This document shows, one piece after another, positions 17,830 through 26,902 of a stretch of 64,000 nucleotides of DNA. The position numbers and the translations under genes are program-made. The notes beneath the pieces were generated by a model, which was given only the letters and a program-made list of their open reading frames with translations, had not been told where the DNA came from and did no database searches. The stretch lies in NCBI GenBank assembly GCA_937924855.1, contig CALEYQ010000001.1, positions 65,177 to 129,176 of the forward strand. Reading direction: 5' to 3'. The DNA comes from an uncultured Bacteroidota bacterium. GTDB taxonomy: Bacteria; Bacteroidota; Bacteroidia; JADZBD01. How positions within the stretch are numbered: the stretch's first letter is position 1; each line of letters opens with the position of its first letter.

Positions 17830-18174
17830 ATGAAGGAGAAAAACATAGAAAATACCAAGGCTCAGATGAAAAAGGGGGTGCTTGAATACTGCATCCTGTC
17901 TATCCTGTCCTCGGGCGATGCCTATCCAACCGAAATCATCGAAAGGATGAAACAGGCCCGCCTTGTGGTAGTGGAAGGAACGCTTTACCCTTTGCTCACC
18001 CGCCTGAAGAATATGGGCCTGCTCAGCTACCGCTGGGAAGAATCGAGTAGTGGTCCGCCCCGAAAATATTACCGCCTGACCGACATCGGCGAGCAATTTT
18101 TAACCGAGCTCGAAAAAACCTGGGAAGAGCTTGTTGCAAGTGTTAACCAGGCCACGGGAAAAAACGAAAAATAA
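17830..18174 (+). CDS. PadR-family transcriptional regulator
   Basis: A 114-residue winged-helix DNA-binding protein. The PadR pattern is clear: KKGVLEYCILSIL, then a recognition region around EGTLYPLLTRLKNMGLL, the wing SGPPRKYYRLTDIG and a C-terminal helix for dimerisation. The ATG at 17830 is preferred to the in-frame TTG at 17812, which would add six residues close to the promoter. The gene is followed after 20 bases by a PspC-domain membrane protein, a pairing common in Bacteroidota, so it probably regulates envelope-stress proteins and itself. Confidence 0.92.
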   Translation: MKEKNIENTKAQMKKGVLEYCILSILSSGDAYPTEIIERMKQARLVVVEGTLYPLLTRLKNMGLLSYRWEESSSGPPRKYYRLTDIGEQFLTELEKTWEELVASVNQATGKNEK

Positions 18175-18194
18175 CATTGATAAAATAAACAGCC

Positions 18195-19880
18195 ATGAAA
18201 AAGACAGTAACCATAAACATCAGCGGAATAATTTTCCACATCGAAGAAGATGCCTACGATGCCTTGAGCCGTTACCTGGCCACCATCAAAGGATATTTTG
18301 AAAAATCGGAAGGCCGCGATGAAATTATGGGCGATATAGAAATGCGCATTGCCGAAATCCTGAAGGGAAAAATCTCTGATTTTAAACAGGTGGTTACCAT
18401 GCAGGATGTGGAGGAAGTGATAGATATTATGGGAAAGCCAGAAGAATTCGCCGAAGGTGCCGAAGCAGGAAGCGATGCCTCAGAGGAAGTTTTTGAAGAA
18501 GATATCCGAAGTGGAAAGCGGCGCAGGGTGTTTCGCGATCCGGATAATGAAATTATCGGTGGTGTGTGTGCGGGGATAGCCAATCATTTTGATATCGATC
18601 CTTTATGGTTGCGTCTTGGACTGGTTGGATTTACCTTACTGGGCGGAGCCGGAATTCTCATATATATCATTCTCTGGATTGTAATTCCCCAGGCAAAAAC
18701 CACCGCTGAAAAACTGGAAATGCGGGGCGAAAAAGTGAATGTGAAAAACATCCGCAAAACGGTGGAGGATGAAATGGGAAACATTAAAGAAAAAGCCAAA
18801 AATTTTGGCGATGCCGCCGGCAAATCGTTTAAAACAAAAGGCAAGGATGCCGGGGAAAAACTAACCGAATTCCTGGTTTCGGTGGGAACCTCCTTTATGA
18901 AAGTGTTCGGAAAATTACTGGCCATTGTGCTGATTATATCCGGTGTGGTTCTTTCCATCGTGTTGTTCAGTGCCGTATTCGGTGTTTTTAACTGGGGCTG
19001 GACTCCCTTTCATGTCTGGATTCCCGCATTTTTTTCTTCCGGGTTTCAAATGGATCTGGGTTTTATTGCCCTGCTCCTGATTGTGGGAATTCCCGTACTG
19101 ATGTTAATTTACGGCGGATTCCGGCTTTTACTGGGCATTCGTGAAAAGAACAGAATTGTAAGTCTGGCCGCTACCATACTTTGGTTTTCCGGACTCGGAC
19201 TCGCAGCTTACCTGGGTTTTGAAATTTCATCTGAGTTCCGCGAGAATGCCAGAATTAAAGAAGTAATTACGGTTCGCACCAAATCCGATACCCTCTATCT
19301 CAGAAATGCAGAGGACTTTCCCGAAATTCCCGATTACGACCGGTTCAACCGTAAACACCGGCATCACGGAAATTCACGAGGTATTGATATGGCAGGACCG
19401 GTTGGTGATGAGATCGTGTTTGGTTTCCCCGATGTTTCGGTAGAGCCTACAGATTCCGACAGCTTCAGGATTGAAATCATCCGTGGCGCCTCAGGTTCCG
19501 ACAAAAAATCTGCCTCTGAGAGAGCCGGAAAACTAATGTACCGTCCGGCCCTGGTTCAGGACTCTCTGGTAACCTTATCCGAATTCGGAAAATTCGGTAT
19601 TGCAGAAACATGGAGGGGACAGTCGGTGAAAATTATCATCCGCGTTCCCAAAGGAAAAGCTGTGTTCTTTTCCCGGTCGATGAAGAACCTGTTGTTTAAT
19701 GTAGACAACATCCACAATACCTGGGACGGCAATATGATAAACCGTACCTGGTTAATGACGGAAGAAGGATTGGATTGCGTGAACTGCCGTGGTATTGACA
19801 AGGAGGAGTCGTTTAACCGGAAGAAAAAGCAATCGGAAAAAGATCATCCTGCCGACTATGTTCATTTCATTCGTATGTGA
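18195..19880 (+). CDS. PspC-domain membrane protein
   Basis: A 561-residue inner-membrane protein. Residues 1-100 form a soluble N-terminal region (TVTINISGIIFHIEEDAY) with many acidic residues. The PspC domain follows at about residues 113-175 (RRVFRDPDNEIIGGVCAGIA, then a long hydrophobic helix ending VIPQAKT). Further hydrophobic helices lie near residues 240-265, 285-310 and 320-350, then a C-terminal soluble region to the end. PspC proteins sense or buffer membrane stress. It is co-transcribed with padR. The 3' end overlaps the convergent mtgA gene by 14 bases. The role of the long C-terminal part is unknown. Confidence 0.87.
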   Translation: MKKTVTINISGIIFHIEEDAYDALSRYLATIKGYFEKSEGRDEIMGDIEMRIAEILKGKISDFKQVVTMQDVEEVIDIMGKPEEFAEGAEAGSDASEEVFEEDIRSGKRRRVFRDPDNEIIGGVCAGIANHFDIDPLWLRLGLVGFTLLGGAGILIYIILWIVIPQAKTTAEKLEMRGEKVNVKNIRKTVEDEMGNIKEKAKNFGDAAGKSFKTKGKDAGEKLTEFLVSVGTSFMKVFGKLLAIVLIISGVVLSIVLFSAVFGVFNWGWTPFHVWIPAFFSSGFQMDLGFIALLLIVGIPVLMLIYGGFRLLLGIREKNRIVSLAATILWFSGLGLAAYLGFEISSEFRENARIKEVITVRTKSDTLYLRNAEDFPEIPDYDRFNRKHRHHGNSRGIDMAGPVGDEIVFGFPDVSVEPTDSDSFRIEIIRGASGSDKKSASERAGKLMYRPALVQDSLVTLSEFGKFGIAETWRGQSVKIIIRVPKGKAVFFSRSMKNLLFNVDNIHNTWDGNMINRTWLMTEEGLDCVNCRGIDKEESFNRKKKQSEKDHPADYVHFIRM

Positions 19881-20574
19881 GGGTATTTCCCCATAAATCC
19901 ATCTGATGCATTACCCATTGTTTCCGGCCCTGAAGATAAGGGCCGGGATTTTTGGCGGAATATTTTCTGGGACTTGGAAGTACTGAAATCAACAAAGCAG
20001 CTTCGGGCTTGGAAATTTTTTGAGCCGGTTTTTTAAAGGCCCATTGCGAGGCTGCTTCGGCTCCGTAATACCCGTCGCCGAATTCCGCCACATTCAGATA
20101 CACCTCCATAATTCTTTCCTTGCTCCAGAAAACCTCAATAAGAAAGGTAAAATAAACCTCAAACCCTTTCCGGATCCAGCTTCTTCCTGGCCAGAGAAAA
20201 ACATTTTTGGCGGTTTGCTGGGTAATGGTGGAAGCCCCCCGTTTTCTTTTGCTTTTTTCGTTGTGCTCCATGGCTTTTTCAATGGCTCCGAAATCAAATC
20301 CGAAATGGTTCATAAAATTTTGGTCCTCGGCACACACAGCAGCCAGTTGCAGATGGGGAGATATTTTTTCAAGCGAAACCCAGTCTTTTTTCATCCTGAC
20401 CTCCTTGCCCGAAAATAACTGCTCCCCACTCCTGATCAGCATTAAAGGGGTAAGCGGGATAGGAACCCAGCGAAACAGAATCACTGAACCAATACTTAAG
20501 ATTAAAAACCATTTCAGGGCAAACAGGGCCCAACGCCTTACCTTTCCCAGTGCCTTAATAACTTTAGCCTTCAA
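19867..20574 (-). CDS. mtgA: Monofunctional peptidoglycan glycosyltransferase
   Basis: A GT51 enzyme that polymerises lipid II into glycan strands without a transpeptidase domain. At 235 residues it has the single N-terminal membrane anchor (about residues 18-38) and all conserved GT51 boxes: EDQNFMNHFGFD with the catalytic Glu, RGASTITQQTAKN, and KERIMEVYLNVAEFG. The start is a TTG at 20574, since the frame has no ATG before the anchor and a stop lies ten codons upstream. It is convergent with and overlaps the PspC gene; the kinase gene is divergent from it. Confidence 0.93.
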   Translation of the reverse strand: MKAKVIKALGKVRRWALFALKWFLILSIGSVILFRWVPIPLTPLMLIRSGEQLFSGKEVRMKKDWVSLEKISPHLQLAAVCAEDQNFMNHFGFDFGAIEKAMEHNEKSKRKRGASTITQQTAKNVFLWPGRSWIRKGFEVYFTFLIEVFWSKERIMEVYLNVAEFGDGYYGAEAASQWAFKKPAQKISKPEAALLISVLPSPRKYSAKNPGPYLQGRKQWVMHQMDLWGNTLTYE

Positions 20575-20617
20575 GATTTGAAATAATCTGTAAATTTAAA
20601 GTAATTCAATATTCATT

Positions 20618-21826
20618 ATGGAGCTATTTTCCGGAAGGACCTGGTTGCCTAAAGTATGGAAACATGGGGTGGATTCTGAGCATCTCCGCCGGGCCGTCCT
20701 GATTCATCAATATCTGGTAATCTCCATCTCGGTAGTTTTATTCGGGATTGTTTATTATCTCCTCTTGGGCTCTGTATCTAATTTTCCCTATTCCTTTGCC
20801 CTTCTGGTTTTCCTCCTGGTTTGTTTACTGCTGAATCTTAAAGGATACCCCATTCTGGCTTTTCACCTGCAGGCAGGAGTAATCAACTTCATGATTTTTA
20901 TTTTCAACCTGGGACTCGGAAAAGAAGGATTGACCTTCCTGTTTTATTTTCCTTTAATCATGTCGCTGGTAATGATATTCAACGACCGGAAAACCCGTTT
21001 TTCCCTTTTTGTCCATTTGGGACTTACCCTTTTTTTGGCCTTCCTTTCCATGTTCCTGGTTTTTAAGGGATGGCTTATTGACCTGGGGCTTGATTCCAGC
21101 GCCAAAGCATCTTCTCCTGTATTCAATAGTGTATTCAGCCTTATTATAATGATTGTGCTGGTAAACCTGTTCGCCAAAAGCAATCTCCGGAATCAAGAGA
21201 AACTACGCCGCATTATTCGGGACAAAGAAGTGTTGATAGCCGAAGTGCATCACCGGGTAAAAAATAACCTGGCTATTATGTCGGGTTTGTTGAACCTTCA
21301 GAAAAATCTTATTACCGATAATTTTACGCGGGAAGTTTTGGAGGATAGCAGGAACCGGATTTCATCCATGGCCCTGATCCATGAAAAGCTTTATAAGAAT
21401 CCCACCTTCTCTTATATCGATATTTCCAGCTATATCCGAAGCCTGTTCGAAGATCTTGAAAAGTCATTCAGCTCGGCTACCGAAGTGAATGTACAACTCG
21501 ATCTTGAAAATATTAATATCGGCATCGATCAGGCCATTCCCTGCGGATTAATTCTAAATGAACTTATTACAAATTCCTACAAACATGCCTTTAAAGGCAG
21601 GAATAAGGGATTGATTAGAAAAAAAAAAAAAAAAACAGGGGAGGAGGTGCTGTCTGTATATAAACACGATGGGGTTGGGGTTAATAATGTGGAAACGTTA
21701 AAAGACTCCGAATCTCTTGGAATAACGGTTATTACCTCCCTCAGCGACCAGTTAGACGGGAAGTGGTCCTTTTCCAATGAACCCGGCTTTTGCTTCAGAT
21801 TGAAGTTTTTAGTTAAAAAAACTTAA
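20618..21826 (+). CDS. Membrane sensor histidine kinase, HisKA_2 type, with A17 tract
   Basis: A 402-residue kinase with six or seven hydrophobic helices in residues 30-190 (an intramembrane sensor with no large periplasmic loop). The HisKA_2 dimerisation helix follows with the phospho-acceptor His in EVHHRVKNNLAIMSGLLNLQ, then a GHKL ATPase domain: N box NELITNSYKHAF, G1 box HDGVGV, G2-like SLGITVITSLSDQL and end GFCFRLKF. Between the N and G1 boxes the sequence is a run of five lysines from an A17 tract, where relatives have a beta strand. The frame is intact as given, and any change of tract length not divisible by three would remove the G boxes. No response regulator is adjacent. Confidence 0.85.
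   Translation: MELFSGRTWLPKVWKHGVDSEHLRRAVLIHQYLVISISVVLFGIVYYLLLGSVSNFPYSFALLVFLLVCLLLNLKGYPILAFHLQAGVINFMIFIFNLGLGKEGLTFLFYFPLIMSLVMIFNDRKTRFSLFVHLGLTLFLAFLSMFLVFKGWLIDLGLDSSAKASSPVFNSVFSLIIMIVLVNLFAKSNLRNQEKLRRIIRDKEVLIAEVHHRVKNNLAIMSGLLNLQKNLITDNFTREVLEDSRNRISSMALIHEKLYKNPTFSYIDISSYIRSLFEDLEKSFSSATEVNVQLDLENINIGIDQAIPCGLILNELITNSYKHAFKGRNKGLIRKKKKKTGEEVLSVYKHDGVGVNNVETLKDSESLGITVITSLSDQLDGKWSFSNEPGFCFRLKFLVKKT
21619..21635 (+). repeat. Homopolymer of 17 A inside the kinase gene
   Basis: Seventeen consecutive A residues within the ATPase domain coding region. By far the longest mononucleotide run I see in a coding region of the window. It is a candidate slippage site for replication, transcription or sequencing. 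Confidence 0.95.
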
Positions 21827-21921
21827 GTCCTTTTTCACTCCTTTCCAAAGCCCTAATTTTGCCGGTAGTAAGCAATTTTTACCCCTTGAAACAATCCCCC
21901 CTTCCCGGTTCCATTATTGGC

Positions 21922-21929
21922 TACATTTG
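21922..21929 (+). promoter_or_regulatory. -7 box for the outer-membrane receptor gene
   Basis: TACATTTG, exact match, 16 bases before the ATG at 21946; a TTG at 21896-21898 could be the -33 element (23-base spacing). This supports the ATG rather than the TTG at 21859 as start. A second match, TAATTTTG, lies at 21854-21861. Confidence 0.6.
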
Positions 21930-21945
21930 GCACAGGTTTTTTTCC

Positions 21946-24573
21946 ATGAAAAAAGTACTTTTTTTCTTTTTTATTCTTGCCTCACTACCCACCATGGCCC
22001 AGCTTCCCAATATGGGTGGCCGTTCCATGAATGTGGGTCGCTTTTACGGAAAAATACTCGACAGTATTTCCGGAAAGGGGATTGAATACGCCGTGGTTCA
22101 ATTGCATGGCACCAAATTCGACAGTGTTTCAAAAACCTGGAAGCCGGCCATAATTACAGGTCAACTCACCAACGCAGCCGGAGAGTTCAGCCTTGAGAAT
22201 CTTACTCCCTTTGGTTCTTTCACACTGAAAATAACCGCCCTTGGGTACAAGCCCATGGAAATGAAGGTTGCCTTTAACCTGGACTTTTCAAAAATGAATC
22301 AGGGTGGAGGCGGAAGGGAAGGGAACTGGTCTTCGGCTCTTAACAGCGTGGACAAAGACCTTGGAAACATCCGGCTCAGGGCCGATGTGAAAACCCTGAA
22401 TGAAGTAGAAATTGATGGCGGACAGCCGGATGTGGAACTGAAAATTGATCGCAAAGTTTACAACGTAGAAAAAAACCTGACGGCCATGGGCGGTAATGCC
22501 CAGGATGCCCTCAAGAATGTTCCTTCTGTAAATGTTGATCTGGACGGCAATGTAACACTTCGCAACGCCTCACCCCAGATTTTTATTGATGGACGACCCA
22601 CAACACTTTCACTCGATCAAATTCCTGCCGATGCCATTCAATCCATTGAAGTAATTACCAATCCGAATGCCAAATTCGATGCTTCCGGCGGTGGCGGCGG
22701 AATAATAAACATTGTGTTGAAGAAAAACAGAAAACCCGGATACAACGGCAGCATCCGCGCCGGATTCGATTCCAGGATCAGGGGTAATTTCGGAGGCGAC
22801 CTGAATGTGAGGGAAGGAAAGCTGAATGTTTTTGTAAGTGGCTTTCTCAACCAAAGAAAATCCAAAAGTTTCGGGGAAACCACAAGGGATGAAATCATGG
22901 GCGATCCTAAAATTTCTTTCCTCCAGGAGAATCTTTCCACTACCAATGGGTTTTTCGGTATGGGTCGGTTTGGAGCCGACTATTTCGTGAACCTCAGAAA
23001 TACAATTACCCTTACCGGTATTTATGTGAGGGGTTCTTTCAACCCGCTCGATGAACTTTTTGCCCGTACCGATTCCAATTATTCTTCCTATTCCAATTAC
23101 TCAACCTACGATCGCTTTTCAGATACCCAGCGGGATTTTGACAACATGGGTCTTTCCCTGCAAACTAAAAAATTATTCCCTAAGGCAGGAAAGGAGCTTA
23201 CCACCGATATTAATTATAACAACAGCAGCTTCACCAATACTTCAGAGTTTAAAACAAACTATTATAATTCAAGCGGAACCCAGTTAGGTCCCTCCTTTCT
23301 TCAAAAGCAGGTTGCCGATGGAGGTAATGTGTTTTATACCGCCCAGGTAGATTTTGTGAACCCCATCGGCGAAAAAATGAAAATTGAAACCGGTGCCAGA
23401 GCAGCCGTCCGCGATTTTATCAGCCGCAACGATAACTACCAGCAAAATTTCCTCACCGGGGAATACCAGCTTTTGAAAAACCAAAACGGTCATTACCACT
23501 TTGTGGATCAGGTTTATGCCGGATACGGAATATTCTCGCATCAGGTGAAAAAAATCAGCTATCAGGCCGGAGTAAGGGTTGAAAGCTCCTTCTATTTTGG
23601 AGAACTGCTCGATTCCAATGTTTCTTTCACGAATAGTTTTCCCCTGAGCCTTTTTCCAAGCGGTGCTCTTACCTATCAGAAAAATTCCAAAAGCGATTTT
23701 CAGTTTAACTTTGCACGCCGGATTAATCGTCCAAACTTTTTTCAGCTTATCCCCTTTACCGATTATTCCGATTCGCTCAACCTGAGCCGGGGTAATGCCG
23801 CGCTTACCCCCGAATTTACACTCTCGACGGAACTTAGCTACCTGCATACCTTCAGCCGGGGAAATTCACTTATGCTCACCGCCTTTTACCGTCACTCCAC
23901 CGACCTCATCACTCGCTATCAGGTACGCGAATTCGACACGGTGCTTAACCGGAATGCTATCATTAATACTTTTCAGAATGCCGATGAAAGCTACGCATAC
24001 GGACTGGAAGCAACGATTAAGTATTCCCCGAAAAAGTGGTTTGAATTCAGTTTGAACGGAAATGTTTACCAGTCGGTTATCGATGCCACCAATATTGACC
24101 CGGGTCTTGAAAACGAACAGTTTTCCTGGAATGCAAAAGGGAACATTACTTTCAAATTACCCAAAGATTTTCAATTGCAATTCAACGGCGATTACCAGTC
24201 GCGCATGGCCCTTCCTCTTGGGGGTGGTGATGGCTGGAGAAGATACGGCGGCGGAGGCATGCATTGGGGTGGCTCTTCCACATCCTCTGTTCAGGGCTAT
24301 ATGGAACCCAACTGGAGTCTCGATGCCGGGATTAAATGGAGTTTCTGGAAAGAGAAGCGCGGGTCGCTTAGCCTTAACATAAATGATATCTTCCGTACCA
24401 AATACAATATCACCTATACGGAATCGCCATTCTTTGTGCAGCGTACTTCACGCATTCGTGATCCCCAGATAGTAAGGCTGAATTTCAATTACCGATTCGG
24501 TAAATTTGATGTGTCCCTCTTCAAGCGGAAAAACATGAAGATGAATACAGAGGGAATGGATATGGGAATGTAA
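21946..24573 (+). CDS. Outer-membrane receptor with carboxypeptidase-like N-domain
   Basis: An 875-residue outer-membrane protein. It has a signal peptide (MKKVLFFFFILASLPTMAQ), then a carboxypeptidase-regulatory-like beta domain (about residues 30-130) with the usual GEFSLENL and ITALGYKP turns. A plug domain follows (NAQDALKNVPSVNVD, IFIDGRPTTLSLDQIP, SIEVITNPNAKFDASG) and then a C-terminal barrel. This is the layout of the Bacteroidota outer-membrane family related to TonB-dependent receptors. No SusD partner is adjacent, so glycan uptake is not indicated. The C-terminus is unusual: after the last strand comes a short Met-rich tail (NMKMNTEGMDMGM). Substrate unknown. Confidence 0.88.
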   Translation: MKKVLFFFFILASLPTMAQLPNMGGRSMNVGRFYGKILDSISGKGIEYAVVQLHGTKFDSVSKTWKPAIITGQLTNAAGEFSLENLTPFGSFTLKITALGYKPMEMKVAFNLDFSKMNQGGGGREGNWSSALNSVDKDLGNIRLRADVKTLNEVEIDGGQPDVELKIDRKVYNVEKNLTAMGGNAQDALKNVPSVNVDLDGNVTLRNASPQIFIDGRPTTLSLDQIPADAIQSIEVITNPNAKFDASGGGGGIINIVLKKNRKPGYNGSIRAGFDSRIRGNFGGDLNVREGKLNVFVSGFLNQRKSKSFGETTRDEIMGDPKISFLQENLSTTNGFFGMGRFGADYFVNLRNTITLTGIYVRGSFNPLDELFARTDSNYSSYSNYSTYDRFSDTQRDFDNMGLSLQTKKLFPKAGKELTTDINYNNSSFTNTSEFKTNYYNSSGTQLGPSFLQKQVADGGNVFYTAQVDFVNPIGEKMKIETGARAAVRDFISRNDNYQQNFLTGEYQLLKNQNGHYHFVDQVYAGYGIFSHQVKKISYQAGVRVESSFYFGELLDSNVSFTNSFPLSLFPSGALTYQKNSKSDFQFNFARRINRPNFFQLIPFTDYSDSLNLSRGNAALTPEFTLSTELSYLHTFSRGNSLMLTAFYRHSTDLITRYQVREFDTVLNRNAIINTFQNADESYAYGLEATIKYSPKKWFEFSLNGNVYQSVIDATNIDPGLENEQFSWNAKGNITFKLPKDFQLQFNGDYQSRMALPLGGGDGWRRYGGGGMHWGGSSTSSVQGYMEPNWSLDAGIKWSFWKEKRGSLSLNINDIFRTKYNITYTESPFFVQRTSRIRDPQIVRLNFNYRFGKFDVSLFKRKNMKMNTEGMDMGM

Positions 24574-24579
24574 AACCCT

Positions 24580-26808
24580 TTACCGGTTCAAACGGTTCCC
24601 AAGGCTTTCCATGTAAATTTTCTTTGCCTCCGAAACGGAAAGCGAAACCGCTTTTCCAAACTGCATTACCTCACCACCGGTAATTCCGATTTTTTCAAGG
24701 GGAACACCGCAGGTTTTGGCAAGGGCTTTTAAAGCCTCAGCATTATTTTCGGAAACACTCAGCAGAATTCTGCCCTGAGCCTCGCCGAACAAAAATGCGT
24801 CGGCGCGCATTTCCTCATTCATGGAAACAGAAAATCCGATTTCATTGGCAAAAGCCATCTCCGCCAGGGCCACAAACAAACCTCCGTCGCTGATGTCCTG
24901 GGCAGCATTAATAAGTCCTTTCCGGATTGCTTTTTGGGTAAAATCCTGCACCGCCCATTCCTCATCCAGATTAAAATAAGGGGCGGGACTTTCCTTTACG
25001 CCCAGTATAGAATACAGGTACTCCGATGCGTTTAGGTCTGCCACCTGTTTGCCCGCAAGAAAAATTTGTTCGCCTTTGGAACCGAAGCCCAGGGGAGTGA
25101 CAAATTTTTTATCATCCACAATGCCCAGCATACCAATGGTAGGGGTAGGGAAAACCGGACCTTCAAAAGAAGACTGGTTATAGAAACTTACATTACCTCC
25201 CGTTACCGGGGTTTTGAATTTTTCACAGGCTTTGCTCATGCCTTTGATAGAACCCACAAACTGCCAGTAAACTTCAGGGTTGTAGGGGTTTCCGAAATTC
25301 AAACAATTGGTAATGGCAGAGGGAATGCCTCCCGAGCAGGAGATGTTTCTCGCAGCTTCAGAAACAGCAATGGCACAACCGGTTTCCGGATCGGCATGAA
25401 CATAACGGGAATTACAATCCACTTTCATGGCTAATGCCCGTGAGGTGCCGCGAATGTTAACCACCGAAGCTGCTGATGGATGGTTAGTACTCATGTTTAC
25501 GGTTCCCACCATGGAATCGTATTGATGGTAAACCCAGTTTTTAGAGCAGATGTTCGGATGTGCCAACAACTTTAAAGCACTTTCTTTTACATCAGCAGGG
25601 GAAGTGGATTCCCATTTAAAATTTTTTGCCCTGCGGAAATATTCCGGTTCTGAAAATTCTCTTTCATAAACCGGAGCGCCTCCGCCGAGTACCAGTGATG
25701 CTGCCGGAACATCGGCTACCAGTTCTCCGGCCATGTAATATTTCAGCCGGTCGCCTTTGGTTACCACGCCAATCTGCACACAATTCAAATCCCATTTATC
25801 AAAAACCTGCCTGGCTTCCGCCTCTCGTCCTTTTTTCACGACAACCAGCATTCGTTCCTGGGATTCGGAAAGTAATATTTCCCAGTCGCGCATACCGTCC
25901 TGCCGGGTAGGAACCTTGTCAAGCCAGATTTCCATACCGTGTTTACCCTTGGCACTCATTTCCGAAGTAGAGCAGGTGATGCCGGCAGCACCCATATCCT
26001 GCATGCCCACCACGGAGCCGGTCTTGATAACCTCGAGCGTAGCTTCCAGAAGCAGTTTTTCCTGAAAAGGATCTCCCACCTGAACGGCAGGCAAATCTCC
26101 GGCAGACTCTTCGGTAATATCTTTCGAAGCAAAGGCAGCGCCATGAATTCCATCTTTGCCGGTTGATGATCCCACAATGAAAACCGGATTTCCTTCACCT
26201 TCCGAAATGGCACTTACCGTTTCTCCCACCTTCACCAGTCCCACGCTCATTGCATTTACAAGGGGGTTCACATGAAAACACTCGTCGAAAAAAACTTCTC
26301 CACCTACCGTGGGAATACCGAAAGCATTTCCATAATCGCCAATTCCTTTCACCACACCTTTGATCAACCACTTTGTTTTTTCATGATCCGGATTTCCGAA
26401 GCGAAGTGAATTCAGTTGAGCCACAGGCCGGGCCCCCATGGTAAAAATATCGCGGTTGATACCTCCCACACCCGTGGCGGCACCCTGATAAGGTTCCAAT
26501 GCACTCGGATGATTGTGGGATTCAATTTTAAAGGCACAGGCAAGGCCATCGCCGATATCGATCAGACCGGCATTTTCCTCACCTGCCTTGGCCAGCATGT
26601 GAGGTCCGTCTTTGGGAAGGGTTTTGAGCCAGCGAATGGAATTTTTATAGGAACAATGCTCACTCCACATAACCGAATAAATACTCAGTTCGGTAAAGTT
26701 GGGAACGCGGCCAAGAATGCTTTTTATTTTTTCAAATTCCTCAGGCAGTAAACCCAGTTTTTTGGCTGTTTCTACCGTTGGAAGTGTGGTTTCAGACGAA
26801 ATACTCAT
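24580..26808 (-). CDS. purL: Phosphoribosylformylglycinamidine synthase, short PurL type
   Basis: Catalyses the ATP-dependent amidation of FGAR to FGAM in purine synthesis. At 742 residues this is the short PurL, which needs separate PurQ (glutaminase) and PurS subunits; the large form has about 1200-1300. Typical motifs are seen: MWSEHCSYKNSI, KIESHNHPSALEPYQGAATGVGG, GGEVFFDECF, MQDMGAAGITCS, TGGNVSFYNQ and DISDGGL. The ATG at 26808 (MSISSETTLPTVE) is chosen because the promoter box lies between it and the alternative GTG at 26838. purQ and purS are not in the window. The gene ends 7 bases from the convergent receptor gene. Confidence 0.95.
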   Translation of the reverse strand: MSISSETTLPTVETAKKLGLLPEEFEKIKSILGRVPNFTELSIYSVMWSEHCSYKNSIRWLKTLPKDGPHMLAKAGEENAGLIDIGDGLACAFKIESHNHPSALEPYQGAATGVGGINRDIFTMGARPVAQLNSLRFGNPDHEKTKWLIKGVVKGIGDYGNAFGIPTVGGEVFFDECFHVNPLVNAMSVGLVKVGETVSAISEGEGNPVFIVGSSTGKDGIHGAAFASKDITEESAGDLPAVQVGDPFQEKLLLEATLEVIKTGSVVGMQDMGAAGITCSTSEMSAKGKHGMEIWLDKVPTRQDGMRDWEILLSESQERMLVVVKKGREAEARQVFDKWDLNCVQIGVVTKGDRLKYYMAGELVADVPAASLVLGGGAPVYEREFSEPEYFRRAKNFKWESTSPADVKESALKLLAHPNICSKNWVYHQYDSMVGTVNMSTNHPSAASVVNIRGTSRALAMKVDCNSRYVHADPETGCAIAVSEAARNISCSGGIPSAITNCLNFGNPYNPEVYWQFVGSIKGMSKACEKFKTPVTGGNVSFYNQSSFEGPVFPTPTIGMLGIVDDKKFVTPLGFGSKGEQIFLAGKQVADLNASEYLYSILGVKESPAPYFNLDEEWAVQDFTQKAIRKGLINAAQDISDGGLFVALAEMAFANEIGFSVSMNEEMRADAFLFGEAQGRILLSVSENNAEALKALAKTCGVPLEKIGITGGEVMQFGKAVSLSVSEAKKIYMESLGNRLNR

Positions 26809-26825
26809 AAAAATTGAATTGTTTG

Positions 26826-26833
26826 CAAAATTA
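26826..26833 (-). promoter_or_regulatory. -7 box for purL
   Basis: Minus-strand TAATTTTG, exact match, 17 bases before the purL ATG at 26808. Confidence 0.55.
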
Positions 26834-26883
26834 AGCACCCTGACTTAATTAGAGTTACTTTCTTTTCAACATTCGCAATTACT

Positions 26884-26891
26884 TATATTTG
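26884..26891 (+). promoter_or_regulatory. -7 box for the unknown membrane protein gene
   Basis: TATATTTG, exact match, 11 bases before the ATG at 26903. Divergent from the purL promoter about 50 bases away. Confidence 0.6.
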
Positions 26892-26902
26892 ATAAATTAA
26901 GA

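Noticed and set aside
21859..21945. A longer N-terminus of the outer-membrane receptor from TTG 21859
   Set aside because: The added 29 residues precede a perfect signal peptide at 21946 and contain the -7 box; the ATG is the start.
24520..24573. The Met-rich C-terminus of the outer-membrane receptor as a copper-binding tail
   Set aside because: Only a few Met residues at the end of the chain, no adjacent copper genes; not enough to claim a metal function.
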